Below are positions 1 through 11,796 of a stretch of 64,000 nucleotides of DNA, piece by piece; positions within the stretch are counted from its first letter, which is position 1; each line of letters opens with the position of its first letter. Position numbers and translations under genes: made by a program. The stretch comes from Phragmites australis (taxonomy: Eukaryota; Streptophyta; Magnoliopsida; Poales; Poaceae). Where the stretch lies: contig NC_084922.1 in the NCBI RefSeq assembly GCF_958298935.1, positions 5,210,501-5,274,500 on the forward strand, given 5' to 3'. The notes beneath the pieces are model-generated. The model saw nothing but the letters and a program-made list of their open reading frames with translations. It searched no databases and was not told the origin of the DNA.

Positions 1-1099
1 CTGTTATAACAGTTTTATAATCTACAGAGATTGTCCAACTTTTAGCCATGAGTCATGGTATCCATGTTGTCATGTTTGCAAGACACTTAACATACGCCAG
101 TGGTGTGCTGCCAGGAAATCACTATGAAGCATGATCAATCAAGTAGGTCCTGGTACTTCAATAAATGCCAGCCAGGTGTCTAGTCGATATGCTAAGTCAG
201 GTTAATATATCAAGTTCACCATGATCATTGCATATATCCACTAATCATGTATATTACACTACCCGACATCCCGACAGCATGACTAAGGAATTCTATCCAA
301 AAGACTCATGTTAACCACCTCTTAGGCATTAAGGAATGTAAAGGAAGAACTAGGTAAACCCTAACATAGGTGACTACCCATCAAGTTGATAGATATTTCA
401 TGCAATTTTGTATAATAAAAATTTAAAACATATGTTCAAGATGATCAAGGACTCTTGTCTTCTCCTTGCTGCTGCTCAGTGTACTCTAGCTCCTAGTATT
501 GACGTTCCTTAAAATGATCGAGCATGTTGATGTCTAATCATACAATTATCTGCAAAGCACAAAAACAAAACAAAATAATAACATAGCACAAAACAAAATA
601 ACAATATGGCAAAACCTATCTAGAAAGATAGAGCTCTGAATAACGAATCTAACGGCGCAAGAATCGCTGAAAAAGGAGCTAAGACGAGAAAGTTACACGA
701 AAAACAAGTTTAGGGTTTAATATGAAAACAAAAAGAACTTAATTTTAAATAAATAGAAAGTTTAGGGACCTTTTTGTAAAATGTAAGGATCTATTTGTAA
801 TTATGGAAAGGTTTAGGGACTAAAGTGCAAAAAGATAGGTGCTTTTATGCGAAAATAGGATGTTCAAGGGTTTATTTGCAAAATCGCCAATTATTAGGAT
901 TACTTGGAATTATTTTTATACTAAAAATCCTATTTTTTACACAGGCTGACTGGGCTAACACGTGGGCTGACACGTAGGTAGATCTGCTGGCTTGGCGCAC
1001 ACGTGGCAATGATGTGGCATGGCGACGTGGCCGAGGCGTTAACTATGTTTAAAGGACGACACATGGCGGCTAGCTACTTGTGGATGAAGGGGTACGAGT
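1..1099. other. AT-rich non-coding stretch left of the first LTR
   Basis: No credible reading frame or RNA gene is visible. From about 540 to 930 the DNA is A-rich, with phrases such as 'tttagggac' recurring at about 771 and 811. This is reminiscent of LTR or internal flanks of grass gypsy elements, but I cannot place it in a family. From about 955 to 1070 there is a GC-richer patch with repeated CACGTGG/CACGT words. Confidence 0.4.
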
Positions 1100-1219
1100 T
1101 GTTGGTGACACAGGAACCAGGGGTCTCCGAGTCCCGAGGCCGGATCAGCAGAGTGCCACGTAGCGCCCTCCCGCGGGGGTTATCTCCCCGAGGGACGAGA
1201 AGACCAAGTCCCGGGAGAG

Positions 1220-1640
1220 GATGCTCGGGGCCATGAACAGTGATCCCCGAGTACCCGAGTTCCCCGATGACCCGAGAAAGCCAAGTACCGAGAAGAGAAT
1301 ACTCGGGGTTGTGAACAGTGGCCCCCGAGCACTCAAGTCCCCCGACGACATGAAAAGCCAAGTACCGGGAAGAGGGTGCTCAGGGCTGTGAACAGTGGCC
1401 CCCGAGCACCCGAGTCCCCCGAGGACCCAAGGGAAGTCAGTTCTGGGATAGAGTGCTCGGGGCCGTGAACAGTGGCCCCCGAGCACTCGGTTCCCCAAGG
1501 ACCCGAACAGTCAGTTCCAGGAGAGAGTGCTCGGGGCCGTGAACAGTGGCCCCCGAGCACTCGGTTCCCCTAGGACCAAGAAAGGGCATATCCGGGAGAG
1601 AGCGCTTGGAGCTGTGAACATTGGACCCCGAGCACTCGGT
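1220..1640 (+). repeat. Tandem hairpin-forming repeats inside the gypsy LTR
   Basis: Five to six imperfect units of about 75-80 bp occur in the U3 part. Each carries GTGCTCGGGG, a spacer containing 'gtgaacagtgg', then CCCCCGAGCAC, so every unit can fold into a stem of about 10-11 bp. Clear copies lie near 1226, 1300, 1376, 1453, 1528 and 1600. The units differ by point changes, so the array is old or was amplified before insertion. Confidence 0.8.
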
Positions 1641-2134
1641 TCCCCGAGGGCCTGAGAAGTCCTTCGCCGGTGGCCCCCACAAAGGTCCAGCGGTGAGGTG
1701 TCAGCTGGTGAGAGGCTCGATGCCGCATTTAAGAGGGCGCGTGGCCTGTCACTTCCAACTGCTCCCCTCACGCTTTCTGTCAGTCCCTGCCACAGCCTAG
1801 CAGGGAGACGTGGGGACATTTAATGCACAGGTCCCATCGCGGGACATCCGGCGCGCCTCGGGATAACATCGTGAATCCCAAGGCGCCCCGCCTGCCGCCC
1901 TATCGTGTCAGGCTTGCTCTGACCAGGCGGGCACACCGAGCTGCTCGGTGGCTGCCCAGTGGGCCCTCCCCGCGGCGCCCGTTGAAGAACGGCATGATGT
2001 CGAACAAGACCGGACGGGGGCGCGTTTTCAACCCTCTCCGTCACCTCGCGCAGCAGCCTATGATGGTTGCTTTCCATTTATGGCGCCTTGGAACTCGCGC
2101 CATCCCTTTCTGGGCACGCTACCGCCCCGGCGGG

Positions 2135-2141
2135 TATTTAA
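2135..2141 (+). promoter_or_regulatory. TATA-like box of the gypsy LTR
   Basis: TATTTAA sits in a GC-rich context in the 3' half of the LTR, about 180 bp before the R/U5-type phrase. It is the best candidate core promoter for the element's transcript. Position and context support it; transcription is not shown. Confidence 0.4.
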
Positions 2142-2526
2142 GGCGGGGCGGGCTCCCCGGAGAAGAGGACCAACACGGGACAGTAGCCAAGTGAAGCACA
2201 GACAAGCCAGATGAGCATCGAAGAACAAGGAGCACAAAGCTCTAGACTAGACAAATATTCTTGTAACCCAGCAAACACTCAGAGAAACATTCTCAGAGCA
2301 TTTATAGCATATACACAGGAGTAGGGTGTTACGCTCAGTACGGCCCGAACAAGTCTAAAAATCCCCTAAGCATTTACTACTTCCTGCATCAGATCATTCC
2401 ACTCTACCTGCATCGCATTTACGCCTATTTATTTCACCTGCAAAACAGATTCAGAATCATCCCCCCGGTCGAATCTCAAAGGGGGTCCCTCCGGATCCCC
2501 GCTTGAGGAGTTCACCCTCCGACAAC

Positions 2527-2545
2527 TGGTGCGCCAGGTAGGGGG
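2527..2545 (+). other. Primer-binding site of the gypsy element
   Basis: TGGTGCGCCAGGTAGGGGG begins two bases after the LTR's terminal CA. This is the usual spacing and a sequence form common in grass gypsy elements. It fixes the right border of the 5' LTR. Confidence 0.75.
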
Positions 2546-2584
2546 GTTACATCCCAGAATTTGTTTTGTTTTCCTGCAGAAAAG

Positions 2585-5045
2585 ATGGCAGGTGGACATC
2601 GTCTCTGACGCACCGGCTCCAGCTCCAGTGAAGAAATGGAGCCCCTTGCTTAGGAGGCCCTAGTCTCTACTGCTCCTCAGCAGCAGCCACGGTCCGCCCG
2701 CACGGCACTCCCCTCTCATGAGGACAATGGCGTTGGGCCCAGCAGGTCCGTCGCCGCCATTGCAGGCACACCGCCTAACCCTTAGCAAGCGGCAGAAACT
2801 CCTGCCGCGAGATCCACGTCTGAACAGCGTCGGGCGCCGCTGCAGCGCAGGCTCGCTTTCGGCGATGCCAGTTTTGGGAGCACACTGCTTGCGGCACAAG
2901 CGCTCCTCAGGCACCCGCCTGTCCAGACGGCGGGGGAAACCCCAGAAGTCCACTGCCTCCAGGAGGTGGCCGCTCTGGTGGGCACGGCTCACCGGCAGGT
3001 GCTGGCCGAAAGCTCCCGTGCCACCTCCCACTGCGGCGCAACCAAGGCTGGTCCATCCTCAGGTGGCGGCCGAACCGGCCGGGGGGCCTCCCAGTGGAGT
3101 GCCACCCCCTGGCCACAACCGGAGCTCAGGACCTCCGCTTGCATCTCAATAAGCGGAGGGCCGTCGAAGATGCGCGCGTCACCCTTGAGCGCCAACGGGA
3201 GTCCCGGCATGAGGCCGAGACAGAGGATCAGGCCTCCTCTATACCGACCCATGACCGTCGGGGTTCCCCGGCTCACCGGCGTTCGCCGCCCAAGGGCGTC
3301 GTCAGCGCTGCAGGGTACGGCACAGACTGCCTCGCCTTCACCAACGAGCTCTGTCGGGTCAACTGGCCCACGAAGTTCAGGCCAGAACTGCCGGAGAAGT
3401 ACGACGGGTCTATCGACCCCATCTAGTTCCTCCAGATCTACACCACCACCGTCCAAGCGGCGGGCGGCAGTGAAAAGGTGATGGCCAATTATTTCCATGT
3501 AGCCTTGAGGGGCTCTACCCGTTCTTGGCTTATGAATTTACCCCCAGGATCCATCGACTCCTGGGATGACCTCTGCCACCAGTTTGTGGCTAACTTTCAG
3601 GGCACATTCATGCGCCCCGGCCTGGAGTGCGACCTCCACACCGTAAAATAGCAGGAGGGGGAGACGCTGCAGCGTTTCATACAGTGCTTCAGCCAGGTCC
3701 GCAACACCATCCCGCGAATAACCTCCCACGCCATCATTGTTGCGTTCCGGCAGGGCGTCCGCGATGAGCGGATGCTTGAAAAGCTGGGAACGCACGAAGT
3801 CGAGATAACTGCAGAGCTGTTCGTGCTGACCGATAAGTGCGCAAAGGTGGCAGAGGCTCGGGCGTGGCATGTTCCGCACCCTGAGCAACCCGCTGCCGAT
3901 CAACCTGGTCCTTCCCGCTTTGACAGGCGGGAAAAGAAAAAGAGAAGAAGGCGCGAGGCTGTCCCTGTCATGTCGGCTCAGGGCCCTGCCCGTAGGCCAG
4001 CGGAGGAGCCTGACCGCCGGCCGGCGCGCCAGGTGGCCACCGACAAAAGGCCCACTCCCGCAAGGGCTCCGTCTCCCGTAAGGGCTCAGGTTCCCGCGAG
4101 GGCTCCTGCTCCCGCAAGGGCCCCCACTCCTGCAAGGCCCGAGCTGAGAAAGTGGTGCCAGATCCACCAGACTGAGTGGCATGACCTCACGGAGTGCCAC
4201 TCGGTCAAAGGGCCTCATCGAGCGGTACCAAAAGGACCGCGAAGAGCGCCGAAGGGACGACGGCGACAGAGCCACCCCAGAGAATCAAGAGCTCGGGTTC
4301 CAGGAGCCTGAGCACATCGTCGCCTTCATCGACGGAGGCGCGTACATGCCCAACTCCAACCGTTGTGTCAAGACCATGCGGCGCGAGGTGTGCTCGGTGA
4401 CCCCGAGCATGGAGGCCGCAAGGCCCCTGAAGTGGTCGAACTCCCCGATCACGTTCAGTTTGGCGGACCACCCCGCAAGTACTGCAAGCATGGGGCGATT
4501 ACCCCTGGTAGTTTCCCCCACCATTTGCACTGTAATGGTCAGCAGAGTGCTGATCGACGAGGGTGCAGGCCTAAACCTTCTCTTTCGGGAGGCCTTCGAG
4601 AAGCTACAGGTGCCTTCCAGGAGCCTAAAGCCGTCGCTCCCCTTCTACGGGGTGACACCAGGGCATACCTTGCCCCTCGGGTAGGTCGAGTTGCCCGTGA
4701 CATTCAGGAGCCGGGACAACTTCTAGACGAAGAACATCATCTTTGATGTCGCGGAAGTCCCCCTCCCCTACAACGCCATTGTCGGGCGCCCGACGCTCGC
4801 TCGGTTCATGGTGGTCACGCACTATGCATACCTCACGGTTAAGATGCCGGGCCCTGCAGGCCCCATCTCCGTGCCCACCGAGACCGACAACACCGTCTCC
4901 TGCGCCGAGCAGCTTTACTCAGCCTTGATCTCTGCTCGGGCCGAGGTCGAAGGACACCCAGGGGGCCCGGGACCCTCTTCATCCAAACCCCGACTCGCTG
5001 CCGACGCCTCTGTTCCCACGAAGGAGGTCGTGGTGGGTGAAGACA
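2585..5045 (+). pseudogene. Degenerate gypsy gag-protease region, truncated in pol
   Basis: This encodes the capsid (Gag) and aspartic protease part of a gypsy polyprotein, broken by several lesions. The ATG at 2585 gives a few residues and then a frameshift and stop; a Ser-rich Gag start follows in another frame. The capsid core is readable around 3380-3850 (MANYFHVALRG... then LPPGSIDSWDDLCHQFVANF), with in-frame TAG codons near 3424 and 3649. A variant zinc knuckle (C-x2-H-x4-H-x4-C) lies near 4150-4200. The protease active-site region at about 4545-4600 reads VLIDEGAGLNLLF; other members have DGG or DGA where this copy has DEG, so the catalytic loop is altered. Coding resumes as VPLPYNAIVGRPTLARFMVV near 4770 and then stops abruptly around 5040. 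Reverse transcriptase, RNase H, integrase and the 3' LTR are absent. It cannot be autonomous. Confidence 0.8.
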
Positions 5046-5056
5046 CTTATATCACC

Positions 5057-8000
5057 AAGGATGTTATCGACTGGGTGATCTCTTTTGATGGTTTGATGCA
5101 CTCTTGGATGTGTCACTTTGGATTGGATTTGAATGTATTCCACTTCATCATCATCAAGGAGATTGTTGGAGCAACCATGAGCTTGATCTTGACCTCGGTC
5201 CTGATCTTGAGTCGATATATATGGCTCTACTAGAGTTGATAAGGAGGGTTGATCTTGATTATTTTCGACCACTTGTAACTTTTGGTACTCTTGAGGCTTG
5301 ATTTCTCCTATTGCCATCTTTTTTATCGCCTCGCTTGAAATTTCTCCATCACCTAAGGCATTAGAATCAATTTACTCTACTTAGGAGCCGTTAGATTCAT
5401 CAAATATCATGTCACACGTGATTTCAACACAACCGGTGGTTTCGTTGAAAACACGATAGGCGCAGCCATTTGATCCATAACCAAGCAAGAAACATTCATC
5501 AACTTTAGGTGCAAACTTAAAGATTTTGGGATTCTTATTTAGAATGAAATACTTACTACTAAAAACTCTAAATTATGACATATTTGGCTTGTTACCGATT
5601 AGAAGTTCGTTAGCGGTCTTCTTCAAGACTTTGTGAAGATACAACCGGTTAATGGCATGGCATGTAGTGTTTACGGCATCCATCAAAAATTGATCCAAAA
5701 TCTTATACTCATCAAGCATGGTTCTTACCGACTCAATAAAAGTCATATTCTTACTCTCGACGGCCTCATTTTGTTGAAGGGAGTAGGGTGCTGAGAACTC
5801 ATGCTTAATGCCTTCTTCATCAAGAAAGTCTTCAACTTGAATGTTTTTTAACTTGGTTCTATTAACACTTCTTACTTTCTTGATCTTCACATCAAACTCA
5901 TTTTAGGCTCTTCTTGCAAATTTCTTGATTATAGCTTGAACTTCACTTTCATCATGCAAAAAATTCCCTAGTGAAATGAGAATAATCATCAATAATAACT
6001 AAACCATATTATTACCACTGATGCTTATGTATGCAGTTGATCCAAATAGATCCATGTGAAGAAGTTCTAATAATCTTGTGGTCGTCATCACATTCTTAGT
6101 GGGGTGTGGAGCTCCAACTTGCTTTCCCTCTTGACATGCACTACAAATCATATCTTTCTCAAAAGAAATATTCGTTAGTCCTAGGATGTGCTCCCTTTTA
6201 GAAGTTTAGACAAATTCCTCATTCCAATATGGGCTAATCGGCAGTACCATAGCCAACCCCTACTGGACTTAGCAATCAAATAAGTCTCAAGCTTTACTTT
6301 ATCTGTTGAAAAGATCAACAAGATAAAGCTTGCCTTTCAAATGACCTGTGAAAGCTAATGAGGAGTCATCCCTTCTAGAAATGATCACACCCTCATTAGT
6401 AAAGAGATAATTATAGCCTATTTCACAAAGTTATGATACATACAATAAGTTGTAACTTAAGGACTTAACAAGAAGTACACTGAAAATAGAATGATCATTT
6501 GAGATAGCAATTTTACCTAGACCAATTACCTCTCATTTCCCAGCGTCACCAAACACAATATTTTTATGTGATCCTCCATTATCTTCAAATGATGAGAACA
6601 TGTTCGTCTCTCTGGTCATATGATTGGTGCATGCACTATCAAGCACCCAACTTTTTGCACCAGAAGAGTATGCCTATAAAATAAATTAAGCTTTTATTCT
6701 AGGTACCTAAATTTGTTTAGGTCCTTTTATGTTAGTCACAAGAACTTTTGGCACCTACACATTTCTTTTCACAACATGGTCCTTTGTAAGGACACTAATA
6801 TATAGAACAACCACTTTACCATGGTAGTTTCTCTTGAGCACATAAGAGGCATAAAATGTAGCTTAGGGTGCATGGCATTTGGATTGCTTGGCTTGTGTGG
6901 TGAGATCAAGCTGTTTCCTTCCCATGGTAAAATTGAGGCAAGTATTGCCATTTATCACCGCACGTTCACTTGGCTTTCTCTTGTGCACATCAAAGCCAAG
7001 ACCCCTCTTTTGCTTATTGCCCTTGACCTCAATGGTCTCGTATAAGGCATCTTGGATTTATACGTCTTCAAGCACCCTTACTTGACCAAAGCATTTAGTC
7101 TCTCATTTTCCTTGGGTAATGCTTGCAAAGATTGAATATTAGTAGCATAAGCATTCATATCATGTTGTAACACCTTGCACACCCTTCACTAGTGGAGGCA
7201 TTAGGGAGGCCTTTTGCATCATTAGAGAAAGAGGAGGTTTTACTCTGTAGGGTATCAAATTGAATTGAAGAGCTTTATGAGTTTCATCTAAACATTTAAA
7301 ATTCTCTTGAAGTGTGCCATTGGCATCCTTTAGACTTACAATAGATTCATTGGCCAAGTTTAATTGCTTGGTCAATTTCTCAACCTTCTCCTTCTCTTTA
7401 GCAAGGAGCTTCTCGAGTTCAAGGTTTCTCTCATTTCTAAGGATGAGCAAGTCTTCTTAATTCTCGAGACTCTCCTCTTGGCTCTCTATTGCCTACATTA
7501 GTTTTTTCATTTTGGTTATGACATTTTTATTTAGACCATTTAGCAATTTTTCAGACTCATTATCACTATCGCTATCTAGGAGCTTAAGTTGTGATTGTAC
7601 CTTGCGCCCCTTCGCCATAAGGCAAGTGGGTGTGTTCTCATCATCGTCACTCATGCCACCAAAAAGTGACCTTGTCAGAGGAGTGGAGCAGATGACGATA
7701 GTGGGCCCCCTTCGTCATCGAAGTCAGAGTCGGAGTCGTTGGAGTTCCACTTCCCAGCGATGTGAACTTGACCTGAATAGATCTTCTTATGGGTCTTGCG
7801 CTTGTCCTTCTTGTAAGACTTGCTCTTCCTCTCTTTCTTGTCATTGTTCTTCTTCTTGTTAGGACACTCGGTTATGAAATGATCAACTTCACCATAGTCA
7901 TAGCAAGTTATATTGGATTGTCTTCTTTTGGACTTGTCTTTCTTGAACTTACTATAACCGCCCTTCTTCAAGAATTTCTTGAAATTCATCACAAATAGAG

Positions 8001-8924
8001 AAATTTCTTCATCATCGGAGCTCTCTTCTTCACTTAAGCTTGTTTCTTCATCTTGCTTGATATTGCTTGCTTCAATGCTACTTCTTTAGTCTTGGAGCTT
8101 AAGCTTTGCTTGATAAGGTTCTTTACTTCCATGGCTTCCTCCTCCATGAGCTCATGAGCTAGGATCCTTCCTAGCACATCACTTGGTGTGAGTTTTTTGT
8201 AGTCCCTTCTCTCACGAATAAGTGTTATCAAGGTAGGATTCCTTGGTGCAAAGGCTTTCAACAATCTTCTCACCATCTTGTGTTCATCTAGCTCATCACT
8301 TTCAAGCCCTCTAATCTTGTTCACAAGCACCATCATATGGTCATACATCTCTTGGAGAGTTTCATCATCTTTCATCACATACCTTCCCAATTTCCCTTCC
8401 AAGAGTTCTATCTTTGACTCTCTCACCTTGTGGTGCCCTCATGTGCCACTTGGAACATCCCCAAATCTCCTTAGCCTCCCCAAGCCCATCCACCTTGTTG
8501 AATTCCTCAGGGCTCAAGGCACTAAAGAGGATGCTCATTGCTTGAACATTCTAATGAATTGCTTGTTCATGCTCCAGTGTAAGTTTCATGTCTTCATCTG
8601 GAAAATTGAGACCTATACACACGATCTTCCAAATGCTTGGATGGAGCGAGGTTAGATGCATCGTCATCTTGTCCTTCAAGCAGTATAATGCGTACCATCG
8701 AAGTGTGATATACACCCAAAATGCACGGAGATGAAGTTGTTAGAAGAAGAATTTAACTTGCCATAATCGAGACCAATTCCGACTCCCTTTTTATCCTTGG
8801 AGCCATTTTTTGTTGAAGCATTGCCCAACTCAATAGGCTTCTTTGAACTATCGTCCTTCGGACTTTTATCCCTAGATATCAACATCATCAATTTCTTCAA
8901 GCGGTGAAGCCTTATAGGAGATAG
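5057..8924 (-). pseudogene. Degenerate copia gag-pol polyprotein
   Basis: Pieces recognisable from right to left: Gag N-terminus with ISHFDGTHY at about 8690-8760; a UBN2-type Gag region at 8034-8426 (LGRYVMKDDETLQEMYDHM); a zinc knuckle at about 7850-7910 reading CYDYGEVDHFITEC, where the second Cys of the CCHC is Tyr; a coiled-coil stretch at 7160-7450; protease near 6570-6660 with SWVLDSACTNHMT (DSA in place of the usual DSG/DTG); GAG-pre-integrase with RHRQLGHIGMRNLSKLL and CSACQEGKQ at about 6120-6260; integrase core at 5573-5890 (HEFSAPYSLQQNEAVESKN); and the linker HPRVHQTIKRDHPVDNILGDI at about 5060-5120. Many frameshifts and stops separate the pieces. The altered zinc ligand and protease loop show it is dead. 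Confidence 0.85.
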
Positions 8925-8937
8925 GCTCTGATGCCAA
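8925..8937 (-). other. Copia primer-binding site (initiator tRNA-Met type)
   Basis: On the minus strand it reads TTGGCATCAGAGC, close to the usual TGGTATCAGAGC complementary to the 3' end of initiator tRNA-Met. It lies one base inside the LTR end at 8939. Confidence 0.8.
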
Positions 8938-8938
8938 T

Positions 8939-10447
8939 TGAAGGATCGTGATATCACCTGAGGGGGTGAATAGGCATTCCTGAAAAATTAAAACTTTGTA
9001 GCGGATTAAACAGAATATGGAACCTCTGGGTTCAATCCGAAAGTTCCGAATAGCGGAAGTTCCGAGCTCAACCCTGACTTTCCAGATACAGTGTATGAAA
9101 TCAAAATCAAACAATGCCTATGCACTCCTAGTTAATTATAGATGTTACCACTGGTCACAAGAGATGTAATAAGTGCTTTCCACAAGTCACCTGCAATCAC
9201 AATCACACAACCACGTAGATCAGGGCAAATTGCCCAAAAGTCAACTAGAACAAGAATGAACATAGGAACACGAGAAAGTAAGCAAGAAGACCGGTTATAT
9301 ATTCCCTGAAGTTCATATCCAAGGATCCTACTTCTCCGTTGAGAAGCTCAAAAAGAGTCGAGTCTCTTTCAACCCTTTACCTCACCAAGCGACCACAAAG
9401 ATCGAGTTTGGGCTTACTCAATTGTATTTTTTCCCTTGTGAAGGCGAGGAGGAGCCTTCACAAACTTCTCACGGCACTCCACAAGCTTGGGAGCTCGGCT
9501 GGTGATGTCTAGCCATCTAGGAGGATGAACCTCCAACACTAACAAACACGATGTCGATGTGGCTTGACGATGACTTCAAGTGATCAAAGATGGGAATAGT
9601 GCTCACTAGCACTCAAACTCAAATCCCTCGCCCAACTCTCAAAACCGAACAAGAATTGAAGCCAAAGGGAGTGGGGGAGCTCTAGAGGTGCCTTAAATAG
9701 GTTTGCCACAGGTTAGGTCGGTAGGAAATAAGAGGAGGAGGTGAGGGGTATTTATATCCAACCCTCTAAAACTAGCCTTTATAGTAAATTCTGACTCAAT
9801 CCGCAATATCTGAATTCATTTGAAACTTTTGCATTGCCTGTGTTAGCTTCACTCAGAACCTCGACGATTTAACATAATCCGGAGGTTCCGGATTCACCCG
9901 GAACTTCTGGGTCCAAAACTTAGTTCAACCAGAGGACCCCAACCGGAAACAATCTGGACCTTCTGGATATCATATCCAGAATCCAGAGGTTCCAGACCCA
10001 ATCCGGAACTTCCAGATCCAGAATGAACTTTCACCGGAGAACCCTAACCGGAACAGTACAGAGGTTTCGACTATACGGAACTTCCTAATCAGCTCGGAAC
10101 ATCCGGTTAGAGTTAGCACACTAGAGTTTTTCAGTGTTCGTGGGGTGTTTTGAGTCTCTCATCTTTAGGCTAAAAGGATACTTTGAGCATTGAGACATCT
10201 TCAAGTTAATCTATACATGTCACTCTTGATAATATGGCATACCTATACTTAATTTCAAAAATAAATAAATTTAAATCTATTGAATAGTCATGTGCCGCTT
10301 CTCTTTTGTTTTTTGAGGGACACCAACATCTTTTAACTTATTCAATAAGACTAATGGTTGTTCATAACCTCCTTAAACTCATTAGTCCCTTAATCATTTT
10401 TTCATCAATTATCCAAAACCCACATATGGTGTCTAGATGCACTTTCA
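8939..10447 (-). mobile_element. 5' LTR of the copia element
   Basis: The minus strand begins TGAAAGTGCATCTAGAC at 10447 and ends CTTCA at 8939, directly next to the primer-binding site, giving 1509 bp. The section at about 9780-10110 is rich in short imperfect palindromes around 'ccggaacttccgg' and 'tccagaggttcc'. The phrase 'agggggtgaatag' at about 8960-8975, near the LTR end, is common in this lineage. The matching 3' LTR is not in the window. Confidence 0.75.
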
Positions 10448-11571
10448 CCTACCTTGCTCGATTAGGCTTAGACTTGGTAGTACTCGAGTAGTTACTTGTG
10501 GAAATCCAACCTGCTGAGTAGAGTTAGGGAGCTACTATCGAATATCTAACTATATGATATATGTGTATAAGGAGTAAAACTATATGATATATGTGTATAA
10601 GAGTATACTATATATGAATAGGGTATAACATATACCTAATGAACACCTCGGATATTGCGGATTCAAATCTGCGAGACCTGATACACTTGGAGATCACGAA
10701 TGCCTATACTAGGAAGGTTTCGATCGGGTTAATCGCCTCGAATACGACTAGTATCCAAACTGGATTCGACTATCTTGCCTTGACCAATACGATAAATGAT
10801 TCCCTGTCAACTACTGCTGGGACTGAAGCGGTGTTAGGACCTCTTTATAAGGTGGGGACCTTGACTCCCAAGGGGAAAGGACGATAGATCAACGCCTACA
10901 TAACACGATGCAAGCACCAAGACTCTAGCTTTAGAGATACTCGGCAATTTCAACCCTAAATTAGTTTAGATCCGATCTACTCCACTGTAATAGATTTAGC
11001 CAACTTACTTGTACTCGAGACAATCTATATACAGCATCATCGACATAGAACATAGGGAATTACTTCTCTATAGGGGTCCAAACTTGTATGCATCATATGT
11101 CTTATTTTCTGTTTGATTCTTGATCTTAAAGATACCGTAGTTTAAATACGAACACATTATTATAAACTAATCTTCGACAGACTGACTGCAGTAGCTAGCC
11201 TTAAATATGTGAGACTCCGATCATGGGCCAGTATAGTCATCTTAATTTGTTTCCTGACCATTTACTTAAATTACTCTTTGTTTTTTCTCGATTCCTCATG
11301 GATACAATTGTTCCCTCGAATGTAACTTTGTGGACAATTTGCAGGAAATTTTGTGTAAAGTTGGCGCGCACTTGGTCAGGAATCCGGCCCTAAAATTTCC
11401 AAAGCATCGCAAATGATATGAAAGGCTAACGAAATGCCCTCTTGTTTAGAGAGAACTTCTAGAAATTACAGTTTTATAGTGCACTAACTTAGTTTTCTAA
11501 ACCCAGATGTTTACAGTATCTCATTTGGACTCTTAGATGCATTTTAATTTTGTAGTGGGTGTATGCACTTA
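10448..11571. other. Intergenic, possible fragment of another gypsy LTR
   Basis: No gene is supported. A 24-bp word is repeated with a 30-bp period at 10548-10601. From about 10640 to 11180 the composition changes. The end of this segment has 'catagggaattacttc' followed by 'ggtccaaacttgtatg', which resembles the R/U5 phrase seen at 2320-2360. It may be a decayed plus-strand LTR. An 82-codon frame at 10639-10887 matches nothing I recognise. Confidence 0.35.
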
Positions 11572-11793
11572 GGGCATGTTTATTTCAACTAAAGATAATA
11601 AAAAATAGCTTATAGTTTATGAAGTGTAAGAAGTTGTATTACACAATCTGCCTAAGTTAATGAAAGATAGATTGTTTGATTGTTACAATCTGAAAGCTAG
11701 GTTTTTAAAAACTGAATTGTATAATCTATCTATTTATTTTAATTTATATATTATCATTCTAATCTATAACCTACTAGTTGAAACAAACAATCC
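11572..11793. mobile_element. Tourist-like (PIF/Harbinger) MITE with TTA target duplication
   Basis: The ends GGGCATGTTTATTTCAACTA and (reverse complement of the right end) GGATTGTTTGTTTCAACTA form imperfect terminal inverted repeats of about 20 bp. TTA flanks both sides (11569-11571 and 11794-11796), the 3-bp duplication expected for PIF/Harbinger elements. The interior is AT-rich and non-coding. It is related to the MITE at 47566-47852. Confidence 0.7.
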
Positions 11794-11796
11794 TTA

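Larger units (their letters stand above)
1100..2524 (+). mobile_element. 5' LTR of a Tat-like Ty3/gypsy retrotransposon
   Basis: The LTR opens with TGTTGGTGACACAGGAACC and closes with CTCCGACA, immediately before a primer-binding site, so TG...CA ends are present and the length is 1425 bp. It contains an array of CCCCGAGCACTC hairpin units (about 1220-1640), a TATA-like TATTTAA at 2135-2141, and the R/U5-type phrase 'gtagggtgttacgctc' followed by 'cccgaacaagtctaaa' near 2320-2360, which is usual in grass gypsy LTRs. The start resembles the LTR start found in reverse at 59418, so the two elements belong to related families. No matching 3' LTR is in the window. Family assignment to the Tat lineage is inference from the gag/protease sequence downstream. 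Confidence 0.85.
5046..10447 (-). mobile_element. Truncated Ty1/copia retrotransposon, minus strand
   Basis: Read from right to left, the element has its 5' LTR (10447 to 8939), a tRNA-iMet-type primer-binding site, gag, zinc knuckle, protease, GAG-pre-integrase and integrase, and then ends near 5050. The order is that of copia elements (gag, protease, integrase, RT, RNase H). RT, RNase H and the 3' LTR are missing. The LTR boundary phrase 'gatgcactttca' and the long LTR fit the SIRE/Maximus-type lineage; that placement is inference. The broken end abuts the broken end of the plus-strand gypsy element without any recognisable spacer. Confidence 0.8.

Noticed and set aside
1220..1640. CRISPR-like repeat array
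   Set aside because: Units are contiguous imperfect tandem repeats within an LTR of a plant genome, without unique spacers or cas genes.
1003..2214. Frames of 60-120 codons across the first LTR
   Set aside because: They follow the repeat period of the CCCCGAGCAC array and are LTR DNA.
4808..5301. Plus-strand frame continuing past 5045
   Set aside because: The part after about 5050 is antisense to the copia integrase linker; the frame runs across the gypsy/copia junction by chance.
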